NCBI RefSeq assembly: GCF_026153515.1
Contig: NZ_CP110644.1
Span: forward strand, 3,625,501 to 3,689,500
Source of the DNA: Pseudomonas sp. KU26590
GTDB taxonomy: Bacteria; Pseudomonadota; Gammaproteobacteria; Pseudomonadales; Pseudomonadaceae
Direction: 5' to 3'
DNA length: 64,000 nt
Shown piece by piece: positions 24,977 through 33,948 of the stretch (the stretch's first letter is position 1; each line of letters begins with the position of its first letter). Both the position numbers and the translations under genes were made by a program. The notes below the pieces were generated by a model, which saw only the letters and a program-made list of their open reading frames with translations, had not been told where the DNA came from and ran no database searches.

Positions 24977-25771
24977 TCATTTTTTTGGCCCCGCCGCCAA
25001 ACGTATTTTCTGCATTTTTTGAAAGTTTGGCACCGAGCTTCCATCGGATTCTACGGTCCCATCCGGGTAGTGAAACTTTATGTATTCACCAAAAGCATGT
25101 TTCTTGGGTGCTATCGAAGTCACCACATAGTCTGGGTGCAGCACAGGCTCGAAATCTATATTCCGTGCCTCGCGAGCGATGTATGTAATATCCCCGCCAT
25201 TCTCAGCACAGAGACTCGCGCGCTTTACGTACCCGCCGGTGAATCTCTCGTTTACCCAGGGGTAGTAATCTTTTAAAATTTTCAGATCGCGTCCGAGGAC
25301 TGTTCTAGCGCCCGGCAATCGAAGTTGCGGATCATTGTGATCGAACACAACAACTATCTCGCCTCCCGCCCCAGTGAGCACGTTTTCTCCAAATGAGTTG
25401 GGCACACGGTATGTCACACCAAATACAACATTGCTCAAACGCCATTCGCATGCGCCACCTCCATCTACAAAAAGATCAGTCCGATAGAGATCGTCGGCCC
25501 CATTGCGATGTAGCGAGACTTCGAAGGCGTTGTACCCTTCAATTGTTTCGGGACGGCCGTCTCCGTCGTGAGTAATCCGCGGGCATTTAGCTGAACGATA
25601 CATCACACGCATGACCTCTGGCTCTAGTTCCTTAGGTACTTTAAGGCTAATGGTTACTTTCTCTCCATCTCGGGGCGGCGCCATGCTGTAATCTTGCGCG
25701 CATCCGCTGAGAGATGTCACCAGCACGAATGCAGACACTGAGATTTTTAATCGGGAAGCTGTTTTATTCAT
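24977..25771 (-). CDS. Lipoprotein, probable immunity protein of the lipase effector
   Basis: The 264-residue protein has a lipoprotein signal (ISVSAFVLVTSLSGCAQD, Cys near residue 24) with no Asp right after the Cys. The mature part begins with DGEKVTISLKVPKELEP and continues with beta-rich segments and several cysteines. No named domain was recognised. Its ATG lies one base after the lipase stop codon, with GGGAGG inside the lipase 3' end, so the pair is translated together. Immunity proteins for T6SS phospholipases are commonly periplasmic lipoproteins encoded directly after the effector. Its composition is more AT-rich than the flanking genes, suggesting transfer. A truncated copy follows. 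Confidence 0.72.
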   Translation of the reverse strand: MNKTASRLKISVSAFVLVTSLSGCAQDYSMAPPRDGEKVTISLKVPKELEPEVMRVMYRSAKCPRITHDGDGRPETIEGYNAFEVSLHRNGADDLYRTDLFVDGGGACEWRLSNVVFGVTYRVPNSFGENVLTGAGGEIVVVFDHNDPQLRLPGARTVLGRDLKILKDYYPWVNERFTGGYVKRASLCAENGGDITYIAREARNIDFEPVLHPDYVVTSIAPKKHAFGEYIKFHYPDGTVESDGSSVPNFQKMQKIRLAAGPKK

Positions 25772-25772
25772 A

Positions 25773-27803
25773 TTAGCCTCCCATTACATTTCCAACCGCA
25801 TCAAAACGCTGGAGCGCTTCGACTCCGCCCTCGATTTCTTGAGTGACCACTAATGCCGCAATCACCCCGTGATGCATCGCAAGAAACAGCTTATTGCGTT
25901 CGTGTTCGTCTTTCGGCGAGGAGTTGCCGTATTTGCTCATCTGTTTCTCGAAAAGATTAATTTCTTCCTGCGTAGCAAGCAGTGGCTCACGATCAGGGTT
26001 GATCGCCGCTAGCAGGCGATGAGTGATGTGCGTCATGTACTCACCCATCATGTGGTTGCCAATTCCCAGCAGCCCACCGGGCTTCATGTTTTTATGAGGT
26101 TGGAAGAAGCGCGCTTTTTCCTCGGGGGTGAGGCAACGCATTAGAGCGCGCTGCGACTGTTTGGCCTGATCATTTGCTGCTCTGCATAAACTAGGCACCA
26201 GGTAAAGGTTTGGCCGCTTCGGGAGTCTGGTTTTGACGGTGTTGTAGTAAGGTGCGCCAAGGCCATCCTTGCTACGGTATGCAGGGTAAGAAGAGCCTCG
26301 GCTTTGCACGTGCTGCTCTACGCGGTAGAGCATGGCAATCTCGCCGTGGTGGCCATACGGATCGCCGAATTTAATCACATTGGTTGCGAGCGTTTGGCCC
26401 ATTGACCAAGCGAAACCCAAGGTCGTGCCTAAAGGGCCGTAAAGGTCATAGAGATGGTTATCAAGCGCAGCTTCGGGCGGTACGCTGGGAATGGTGTCGG
26501 TGTCATTAACATGACGGAAGTGGCGAATTTCGCTCAAGCTCTTCGCCGCGCTCAACGTGAACGTGCGCGGCATGCCATAGGTGTACAACAGCGGGTTCTT
26601 GTCTTTTAAAGATGCTGCATGGATTAGTCCCAAAGCACCGCCTAGGCTGTGCCCACACACATAAAGATTTCTACCCTCGATACTGTTTGGAAGATATTGT
26701 TCGAAACGCTTGGGATATACGATCCGTGCAGCGTTGAAAGCCTCACGGAAGCCTAAATGAACACTGCCCTCAGGCACTAGATCTGCGCACGGGACAGAAG
26801 GACTACACCCGACCTGAGATCCAGACTTCACGGGACGAAATGTTAGGTCAGTGATGAGGTCAGGGGCGTGGATTCGGTCAAAATCTGTCCCCCGCCATGC
26901 CACTAACATATGTGTTGCGTTTCTAACGTAGAACAGTTGCGTATCTCCTTTTGGCACCTCTGCTTTGGCCGTATTCATTACGTAACAAGGCTCGTAACGA
27001 AGGTCAAACGCCACGTCGGTGACCAGACATGGCCAATTTCTCCCCCCGTCCCAAATTCTCGGAGTTCTCGACAAGTCAAGGCACTGCTCCGCGAAAAAAT
27101 ACTCAGGCGACCCGTACAAATTTTCCGCGCGGTTGCTGTACGACAAGATGCTCATCAGCCCCAAGTTGTACGCATTCGCCAAGCTGTACTCAGGCTGATC
27201 GTGCAGCACCAGCGACCATGCACGCAGCGGGCAAACTTCCAATACATGCCGGCAGTTCAGCGCTTCGTATTGCACCGTAAACCCTGAAAACTCAGTGTCC
27301 GGGAAATGATAAGCCGGCGGCGGATCCAGCTCTGACCAGGGCGGATTGAACTTCGGCAGCTCATCGCACAACTGTCCTATTCGCAGATAGTGATAGGCAT
27401 GCCCCTGCTCAATCGCCTGCTTTTCCACCGGCGAAAACCCGGGACGCTGTTTTCCGTACAGAGGTTTGCTGTCACTTGCACCTGGCCGCTCGGGCTCCGG
27501 GCGCACCGCGCGCAACCGCCGCTGTTGCAGGACTTCAGCCAACGGCGCCGCCGGCATTAGCAGTGTTACGTCTAGTGGATAAAGCTCCTCAAGTCGAATC
27601 ACACCCTGGGCATCGGTGCTCCCCGGGTACTCAGCAACGCAGCCATCCCGCACTGCCTGATTGGTCGCCCGCCACGGCAGATTAGCCAGCGGCTCGCCGA
27701 GTTCGTCCACCAGTTGAAATTCAACCCAATGGGTTTTCTGCGGGCCGATAGCCACAGGTTTGTAGGTGCAAAAGATGTCCGTCTGGTGCTGTCTGTCTTT
27801 CAT
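25773..27803 (-). CDS. T6SS lipase effector, class-3 lipase (Tle-type)
   Basis: The 676-residue protein starts at ATG 27803 with AAGGA upstream. Residues about 20-100 form a beta-sandwich-like N-terminal domain (VEFQLVDELGEPLANLPWRATN to GVIRLEELYPLDVTLL), common at the front of Pseudomonas T6SS cargo. The lipase core includes MLVAWRGTDFDRI, the nucleophile elbow VCGHSLGGALGLIHA, and a later Asp/His pair around NDTDTIPSVPP and DPYGHHGE. It should cut phospholipids in the target membrane. There is no Sec signal, as expected for T6SS cargo. It lies between a deleted vgrG and its probable lipoprotein immunity gene. Assignment to the TseL/Tle2 group is likely but unproven. Confidence 0.82.
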   Translation of the reverse strand: MKDRQHQTDIFCTYKPVAIGPQKTHWVEFQLVDELGEPLANLPWRATNQAVRDGCVAEYPGSTDAQGVIRLEELYPLDVTLLMPAAPLAEVLQQRRLRAVRPEPERPGASDSKPLYGKQRPGFSPVEKQAIEQGHAYHYLRIGQLCDELPKFNPPWSELDPPPAYHFPDTEFSGFTVQYEALNCRHVLEVCPLRAWSLVLHDQPEYSLANAYNLGLMSILSYSNRAENLYGSPEYFFAEQCLDLSRTPRIWDGGRNWPCLVTDVAFDLRYEPCYVMNTAKAEVPKGDTQLFYVRNATHMLVAWRGTDFDRIHAPDLITDLTFRPVKSGSQVGCSPSVPCADLVPEGSVHLGFREAFNAARIVYPKRFEQYLPNSIEGRNLYVCGHSLGGALGLIHAASLKDKNPLLYTYGMPRTFTLSAAKSLSEIRHFRHVNDTDTIPSVPPEAALDNHLYDLYGPLGTTLGFAWSMGQTLATNVIKFGDPYGHHGEIAMLYRVEQHVQSRGSSYPAYRSKDGLGAPYYNTVKTRLPKRPNLYLVPSLCRAANDQAKQSQRALMRCLTPEEKARFFQPHKNMKPGGLLGIGNHMMGEYMTHITHRLLAAINPDREPLLATQEEINLFEKQMSKYGNSSPKDEHERNKLFLAMHHGVIAALVVTQEIEGGVEALQRFDAVGNVMGG

Positions 27804-27938
27804 ACCGGGTCCTTCCTGATTGAAGATTTGATGCGGTGATAAATCGTTGCGGCCGATTGCCTCGCGGCGGACGCAGTGTCGGTGGCCGTTGCGATGCAGA
27901 TCGCAGCCCATCCGGGCGACGGGGCCGCTGAGCGGTGG

Positions 27939-28649
27939 TCACTGCTCATCGGGCTTGTCATTGGGGAACTCGATCACCACGTTCCCGGGCAACAGCGTGT
28001 GAACCGGAATGGTCTTGCCGTCCTTATCGGTCACGCCGGGGAACCGCTCGCCCTCCTGGGTGGTGATCAGGTAATGGGCGAAGGGGGCGTAACCCTTGAT
28101 CGGGTCGCTGAGGGTGTAGCCAGCGGAATAGCCCGGCGGTATCGGCGTCGCCGGGGTGGTCAGCGTGGTGGCATCGGCCTTTAGCACGTAAGCGGCCCGG
28201 TGATGGATGTTCCCTGGCGCGCCCAGCTCGATTTCGCCATCCTTGATGCGGATGAACGCGCCGCTGCAGCTGAAGACGATTTCTTCGGGCGCAAGGCGCG
28301 GTTCCAGCGTCACTTCATAGCGCGCTTCATCAGCAGAACCGGAAAGCTGCTTGAACCCGGTGATGACCCCATGCAACGTACGGAGCGGTTCAACTGACGG
28401 CACCGACAAACCACGAATCGCCACCGGCAACGTGTGCGCCGCCGCATGCAGACTGAACTGCGCATCCCGCCCCAACACACGTTCAGCCCCAATGTCCTGC
28501 TCAACCGAGGTGAATTCCACACGGTAGAGAAATGGCTGACTTAGCTGCTCTTCGCCCTCAAACGCCAACACATCAAGCGAAAAGGGCAGGCGATGAACAA
28601 CCAGTTTATGGCGGCTGTGATCGAAGAAAGGCGGCAATCCGGTAAGCAT
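27939..28649 (-). pseudogene. vgrG with a large internal in-frame deletion
   Basis: The 236-residue frame joins two distant parts of a VgrG spike protein. Residues 1-120 are the start of the gp27-like domain (LDVLAFEGEEQLSQPFLYRVEF, then LHGVITGFKQL and EARYEVTLEPRLA). Residues 121-236 are the end of VgrG: FIRIKDGEIELGAPGNI from the DUF2345-type region, then a C-terminal extension. The rest of gp27, the OB fold and the beta-helix needle, probably 400 residues or more, are missing. The junction is near 28287-28292. The frame stays open, so a stub may be made, but it cannot form a spike. The lipase gene follows 135 bp later. Confidence 0.8.
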
Positions 28650-28898
28650 GAGCGAGCGTCCCTGGCAGGAAAATACGCCCCTGACCGGTTCGCAGAAACC
28701 GGATCAACTCGTCCATGAGAGAGGGCTGAGGCCGGCGAAGATGAGGCATTTCAAAGTGTGACTCCAGAGGGGGAGACACGAAGAAGACGGTTCCAGCGGC
28801 ATTTACGGACTAATCCTACAAACCGCAAATCGGCAGCAAACCCAACCCTGCATTCTCTGGCACAATCGCCTCTTTTTTCGAGCAGGACAGGCCAGAAC

Positions 28899-30041
28899 AT
28901 GGATCTGAATAACGTTTTTCAGCGCTTGAACACCGGCAGCAAAAAGTGGAGCCAGTACCCCGAAGACGTGCTGCCGATGTGGGTGGCGGACATGGATTTC
29001 CCGGTGGCTGCGCCCATTGTGCAGGCGCTGAAGAACCGGCTGGAGCACCCGCTGCTGGGCTATTCCGTGCCCCAGCAAGCGTTGCGCGAAACCCTGGTCA
29101 AGCATCTCGCTGACCGCTACGGCTGGCAGATCGAGGCGCAGGATCTGGTGTTTCTGCCCGGGGTCGAGCCTGGGGTGAACATGGCGCTCCACGCGCTGGT
29201 TTCGCCGTCGAGCGCGGTGCTGGTGCAGACGCCCAACTACTCGCCGCTCTTGCATGCGCCGGCCAACTGGAAACTGCCGCGCATCGATCTGCCCTTCCAT
29301 GCCGACGCCCAGGGTCAATACCCCACGGACATCGCGGCGCTTGAACGCGACCTGCCCGACCATGGCGCGCTGCTGCTGAGTAACCCGCACAACCCGCTGG
29401 GCAAGGTCTTCGAACCCGACGAATTGCTCGCTATCGGCGAAGCCTGCGTGCGGCGGGATGCGCTGATCATTTCCGATGAAATCCACGCCGATCTGCTGTT
29501 CGACGGCCGTCAGCACACGCCGATCGCTTCCCTCAGCCCGGAGATCGCGGCGCGCAGCGTGACGCTGATGTCGGCGAGCAAGGCCTGGAACATCGCCGGG
29601 CTGAAAACGGCGTTCGCCGTGGTGCAGAACGCCGACCTGCGCCAGCGTTTCAACGCCGGGCGGCTGGGGCTGGTGGACAGTGTCAACGCGCTTGGGCTGG
29701 AGGCGACCGAAGTGGCCTATCGCGAGGGCGCCCCGTGGCTGGAACAGGTCGTCGCGTATCTGCAGGACAACCGCGATTACCTGGCCGAGGCCCTCAAAAC
29801 CCGATTCCCAGGGATCACGATGCACCTGCCCCAGAGCACCTATCTGGCGTGGCTGGATTGCTCCGGCATGGGGCTGGAAAGCCCACAGCAGTTTTTCCTC
29901 GAACACGCCAAAGTCGCGCTCAGCGACGGGCTGGAATTCGGCGATGACTGCGGCCAGTTCGTGCGCCTGAACTTCGGCTGCCCACGGCCGATGCTGGAAG
30001 AAGGTCTGGCGCGGATGGAACGCAGCCTGCGCGGCGCCTGA
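28899..30041 (+). CDS. PatB/MalY-type PLP C-S lyase (cystathionine beta-lyase)
   Basis: The 380-residue protein is a fold-type I PLP enzyme of the MalY/PatB group. It shows the signature LPMWVADMDFPVAAPI near residue 30, LLLSNPHNPLGKVF near 160, the IISDEIHADL motif near 195 and the PLP lysine in SASKAWNIAGLK near 230. It ends with the substrate arginine region (FVRLNFGCPR). It cleaves C-S bonds in cystathionine or cysteine conjugates, giving pyruvate, ammonia and a thiol. The ATG at 28899 is chosen because the longer frame upstream is basic and unlike the family. It stands alone; REP elements follow directly. Confidence 0.9.
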   Translation: MDLNNVFQRLNTGSKKWSQYPEDVLPMWVADMDFPVAAPIVQALKNRLEHPLLGYSVPQQALRETLVKHLADRYGWQIEAQDLVFLPGVEPGVNMALHALVSPSSAVLVQTPNYSPLLHAPANWKLPRIDLPFHADAQGQYPTDIAALERDLPDHGALLLSNPHNPLGKVFEPDELLAIGEACVRRDALIISDEIHADLLFDGRQHTPIASLSPEIAARSVTLMSASKAWNIAGLKTAFAVVQNADLRQRFNAGRLGLVDSVNALGLEATEVAYREGAPWLEQVVAYLQDNRDYLAEALKTRFPGITMHLPQSTYLAWLDCSGMGLESPQQFFLEHAKVALSDGLEFGDDCGQFVRLNFGCPRPMLEEGLARMERSLRGA

Positions 30042-30042
30042 C

Positions 30043-30206
30043 GCCTTCCCGGCTAAGCCGGCCCCACAGTCAGCGTCGCAGCAGGTCTCACTGGATGCAT
30101 GCAAGACACTCAGTAGGACCGGCTTCAGCCGGGAAGAGGCCCGCGCCTGCCCCGTGAGTTTTGCAGCGCGACGCCTGACGCCTTCCCGGCTAAAGCCGGT
30201 CCTTAC
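30043..30206. repeat. Three REP elements (CCGGCTTCAGCCGGGAAG class)
   Basis: Copies lie at about 30043-30066, 30114-30136 and 30178-30206 in alternating orientation, each with the inverted core CTTCCCGGCTAAAGCCGG or its complement. They sit between convergent gene ends and may act as a two-way transcript stop. Confidence 0.9.
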
Positions 30207-30216
30207 ATGGCCGTAC

Positions 30217-31401
30217 TCAGAAGTACTTTAGCCAGGCGATGTCCCGGCGTCGCGCCTTGAGCGCCGCGAACCTGCTCACCACCGGCAATAGCCCAACGGT
30301 CAGCACAGCGGCGCAGCCCCACAGGCCCAGTACCGAGGTGAACCCGAAGTACTGGCCTTGGGTGGTGCCCCAGATCGCCACCGCGCCGATATACAGCAGC
30401 TTCAGCACGTACAAGTGCAGCAGATAGAAAAACATCGGCGCCGCGCCAAACACCAGCAGCGGTCGCAGCCATGCCCGCCCCTGTTGACGCTCAAGCCAGG
30501 CCAGCACCAGCAGGCCGACGCCCAGCGTAAGGCTGATGAACAGCAACGACGGCGGATACTTGGTGACGTTGAGAACGCTCATCAGCGTCTGCGCCGTGGT
30601 GTCCCCCTCCAACCACGGCTTCTCGCCATAGCCATTGATCCCGCGCAGTGCGAGAAACAGCGTCAACGCGCCAAACCCCCAGGCGATCAGGTTGATCTCG
30701 CGCTTTTCCGCATTCGCGTTGCGGCCAAACCACGGTCCGGCGGCGTAACCCACGGCGATCACGCCGATCCACGGCAGCAACGGGTACGAGGTACGCAAGC
30801 GCAAACTGTCGCCGACCTCGATCCAGCCGCGGTCATGCAGAATCGCCCACGGGATGTGCAGGGCCGAACCTACAGCAAAATGCACATCATCCAGCAGGTT
30901 GTGCCCCGCGATGATCGCCAGCCCGAGCGCCGCCAATATGCCGCGCGGCAATACCACCATCGCTGACAGCGCAATCATGCTCAGCCCGATCGCCCAGATC
31001 ACCTGCAGGTAGATCACCGTCGGCGGAAACTGGAACGTCCAGGCGAAATTCACCAGCGTCAGTTCCAGCGCGATCAACACCAGCCCGCGCTTGAACAGAA
31101 ACCCCGCCACCGCGCCCTTGCCCGCGTGTCGTTCGCCATACAGCCAGGCGGAAAGCCCGGTGAGAAACACGAACAGCGGCGCGCAGAAATGCGCGAGGGT
31201 GCGGCTGATGAACAGATCGACGCTGGTGTGAGCGACGTCCATCGGGTCGCTGACCTGATGGTGCAGAAAGAAGGTCTCGCGCACGTGATCCAGCAGCATG
31301 AACACGATGATCAGCCCACGCAGGGCATCGATCGATTGCAGGCGGCCGGGATGGACGATGGACGTGGCGGGAGATTGCAGGGGCACAGACAGGGTTTGCA
31401 T
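30217..31401 (-). CDS. DUF1624 / heparan-alpha-glucosaminide acetyltransferase-like membrane protein
   Basis: The 394-residue protein has about ten membrane helices. It starts with the family signature RLQSIDALRGLIIVFMLLDHVRETFF (residues 20-46), with the RG and DH residues expected of acyltransferase-3-like and DUF1624 proteins. A second conserved block is HFCAPLFVFLTGLSAWL near 72. The family resembles human HGSNAT, which moves an acetyl group from cytosolic acetyl-CoA across a membrane. In bacteria the acceptor is usually unknown, possibly a periplasmic or envelope sugar. Start at 31401; no operon partner. The REP cluster lies right after the stop codon. Confidence 0.82.
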   Translation of the reverse strand: MQTLSVPLQSPATSIVHPGRLQSIDALRGLIIVFMLLDHVRETFFLHHQVSDPMDVAHTSVDLFISRTLAHFCAPLFVFLTGLSAWLYGERHAGKGAVAGFLFKRGLVLIALELTLVNFAWTFQFPPTVIYLQVIWAIGLSMIALSAMVVLPRGILAALGLAIIAGHNLLDDVHFAVGSALHIPWAILHDRGWIEVGDSLRLRTSYPLLPWIGVIAVGYAAGPWFGRNANAEKREINLIAWGFGALTLFLALRGINGYGEKPWLEGDTTAQTLMSVLNVTKYPPSLLFISLTLGVGLLVLAWLERQQGRAWLRPLLVFGAAPMFFYLLHLYVLKLLYIGAVAIWGTTQGQYFGFTSVLGLWGCAAVLTVGLLPVVSRFAALKARRRDIAWLKYF

Positions 31402-31593
31402 ACGCAGTGGACTCTCGAAGCGCGATAACCGACAGGCCCATCAGCGGCCTGTAAAATCGAGTTATAACATAACACTTCAGAGCGTCCTGCGCGCAACCAA
31501 AATCACGCGCAGGGCCTTGCCTGGGGAGAAGGACAGCACCCGGTCACCGGACAAAGGCACCTGCCCCGCCCGGCGAATCAGATGCCGTTTAGA

Positions 31594-33321
31594 TCAATAG
31601 CCCAGCGACAACCCGGTGCTGCGCCGTGGATCGTTGGCACCGTAAAAGCGGTTATTGCCCACGGGTTTACCGCCCAGCGAAGGCGCGCCGACGAGGATGG
31701 CGGCCAAGTGGTTGGCGTCCTGAGGACCTGCAAATTTGTGGCCCCAGCTTTCGAGGATCTTCTGAGTGTCAGGGCTGATGGCGAAGGTTTCCAGGTTGGT
31801 GGTTTCCGGCATCCACTGTTGGTGGAAGCGTGGCGCATCGACCGCTTCCTGAATGTTCATGCCGTAATCGATGACGTTGAGCATGGTCAGCAGAGTGGCG
31901 GTGATAATGCGGCTGCCGCCCGGCGTACCAACGACCATGACGGTCTTGCCGTCCTTGGTGACAATGGTCGGGCTCATCGACGACAACGGCGACTTACCCG
32001 GCGCGATGGCGTTGGCTTCGCCTTGAATCAGGCCGTACATGTTAGGCACGCCGACCTTGGAGGTGAAGTCGTCCATTTCATCGTTGAGGATCACGCCGGT
32101 GCTGCTCGCCATCACGCCTGCGCCGAACCAGTCGTTAAGCGTGTAGGTGACGGACACCGCGTTGCCCCATTTGTCGACGATGGAATAGTGCGTGGTGTTG
32201 TTGCCTTCGTGGGGCGCGACGCCGGGTTTGATGTTCTGGGAGATCCCGGCTTTTTGCGGTTCGATGGCGGCGCGCAGCTTGGCGGCGTAGTCGCGGTCCA
32301 GCAGATGGCTGATCGGGTTTTTGACGAAGTCCGGGTCACCCAGGTAGCTGTTGCGGTCGACGTAGGCGTGACGCATGGCCTCGATCTGATAATGCAGGCC
32401 CTGCGCGGAGTGATAACCCAGCGCCTGCATCGGGTAGCCTTCGAGGATGTTCATGATCTCGCAGATGACCACGCCGCCGGAGCTCGGTGGGGGCGCGGAG
32501 ACCACGTGGTAGCCGCGGTAATCACACTCGATGGGTGCCAGTTCGCGGGTCGCGTATTTGTCCAGATCGGCCTGGGTGATGATGCCCTTCCCCGCCTGGC
32601 TGGAATCGACGATGGCCTTGGCCACCCAGCCCTTGTAGAAACCGTCGCTGCCTTTGGCGGAGATTTCCTTGAGGGTTTTGGCGAGGTCTTTCTGCACGAG
32701 GGTGTCACCGACTTGCAGCGGCTGGCCCTTGTTCAGGAAGATCGTGCCGAGGTCTTTGGCGTCGGCCTTGAACTCGTCGGTGGCGGTGCCCAGCAGGTCG
32801 ACGTCACCTTGCTCCAGCGCGAAGCCGTTTTCAGCGAGTTTGATCGCTGGCGCAATGACTTCGTCGCGCTTTTTGGTGCCGTATTTGCTGAGCGCCATTT
32901 CCATCCCGGACACCGTGCCGGGCACGCCGACGGCCAGGTGGCCCTTGGAACTCAGGTCCGGCACGACGTTGCCGTCCTTGTCCAGGTACATGTTGACGGT
33001 GGCCGCCAGTGGCGCTTTTTCGCGGAAATCGAGGAAGGTCTTGCGCCCGTCCGCCAGCTGGATGGTCATGAAACCGCCCCCGCCCAGGTTACCGGCGGCG
33101 GGATAGACCACGGCCAGCGCGTAGCCCACGGCAACGGCCGCATCGACCGCGTTACCGCCGGATTTGAGCACGTCGACGCCCACGTGGGTGGCCAGATGCT
33201 GCGCGGTAACGACCATGCCGTTTTCAGCGGCGGCCGGGGCCACGGAAGCGGCGTGAGCGCAAGACAGACCGAGGGTGAGCGCCGTCGCAACGAGCGACTT
33301 GGCGAAAGGTTCGAACTTCAT
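31594..33321 (-). CDS. ggt: Gamma-glutamyltransferase (periplasmic)
   Basis: The 575-residue protein has a signal peptide (MKFEPFAKSLVATALTLGLS, cleavage after AHA). The family's features are in order: MVVTAQHLATHVGVDVLKSGGNAVDAAVAVGYALAVV, NLGGGGFMTI and the self-cleavage site GNNTTHYSIVD, where Thr376 becomes the nucleophile of the small subunit. The substrate loop NDEMDDFTSK and GKSPLSSMSPTIV follow. It removes or transfers the gamma-glutamyl group of glutathione and related peptides in the periplasm, recovering Cys-Gly and glutamate. Length matches E. coli Ggt (580). It is monocistronic, with a large REP cluster upstream. Confidence 0.93.
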   Translation of the reverse strand: MKFEPFAKSLVATALTLGLSCAHAASVAPAAAENGMVVTAQHLATHVGVDVLKSGGNAVDAAVAVGYALAVVYPAAGNLGGGGFMTIQLADGRKTFLDFREKAPLAATVNMYLDKDGNVVPDLSSKGHLAVGVPGTVSGMEMALSKYGTKKRDEVIAPAIKLAENGFALEQGDVDLLGTATDEFKADAKDLGTIFLNKGQPLQVGDTLVQKDLAKTLKEISAKGSDGFYKGWVAKAIVDSSQAGKGIITQADLDKYATRELAPIECDYRGYHVVSAPPPSSGGVVICEIMNILEGYPMQALGYHSAQGLHYQIEAMRHAYVDRNSYLGDPDFVKNPISHLLDRDYAAKLRAAIEPQKAGISQNIKPGVAPHEGNNTTHYSIVDKWGNAVSVTYTLNDWFGAGVMASSTGVILNDEMDDFTSKVGVPNMYGLIQGEANAIAPGKSPLSSMSPTIVTKDGKTVMVVGTPGGSRIITATLLTMLNVIDYGMNIQEAVDAPRFHQQWMPETTNLETFAISPDTQKILESWGHKFAGPQDANHLAAILVGAPSLGGKPVGNNRFYGANDPRRSTGLSLGY

Positions 33322-33482
33322 GGGGGGTTTCTCTTTTTTCTTGTGAGGGGGAGAACGGTGGGCAGAAGGTGCCCCGCACTAAAATAGCGCATGCGGGGAA
33401 AGTTGCCAGTGATGCTCGGGAATCCCGGTGAGATGAACACCGGGCACAAGGTGCGTTTCCCCGAGATTGAGCAGTGCAGATA

Positions 33483-33907
33483 TCGGCTTGCTGGCGAATG
33501 CGGTGGGTCATCCTGCGCTGCGTCATCTGGAAGATCGCGTTCGCGGGCAAGCGCGCTCCTACAGGTTTTGCGGGGATACGGGATGTGGGTGTCAGGTTGA
33601 GATTTGGATTCTGCCCGGAGGGCGTAGGAGCGCGCTTGCCCGCGAAGGCGGTGTGCCATTTTGCACACCTTGATCTGAAAGAATGCATTCGCCAGCAAGC
33701 CGGCTCCCACGAACTGAAGCACGCTAAAAATTGTATGCCCTACCGAAATCCGTAGGACCCGGCTCGCTGGCGAACCCGGTTTTTCAGGTAGCGCATGGGC
33801 AACTGACCCACCAGATTCGCCAGCAAGCCGGCTCCAGAAGGCGCGGTGTGTCAGGCGAAAACAGGTTGAATGTGACTGCGTCTTCGCGGGCAGGCGCGCT
33901 CCTGCAG
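33483..33907. repeat. Mixed REP cluster upstream of ggt
   Basis: Seven short palindromic elements are packed into 425 bp. The class with core AGCGCGCTTGCCCGCGAA is at about 33541-33563, 33624-33650 and 33884-33906. A different class, with core AGCCGGCTTGCTGGCGAA, is at about 33483-33501, 33687-33710, 33751-33774 and 33814-33836. Orientation alternates. The whole gap 33322-33948 holds no convincing gene. Confidence 0.88.
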
Positions 33908-33948
33908 TACAGGCCGATTCAGCCCACTACTGGCGCAGCCGGATGTGC

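Noticed and set aside
31582..33387. 601-codon open frame opposite ggt
   Set aside because: ggt is complete with signal peptide and catalytic Thr; the antisense frame has no recognisable feature.
33483..33907. Possible CRISPR array
   Set aside because: Repeats alternate in orientation, belong to two different sequences and have irregular spacing; they are REP elements.
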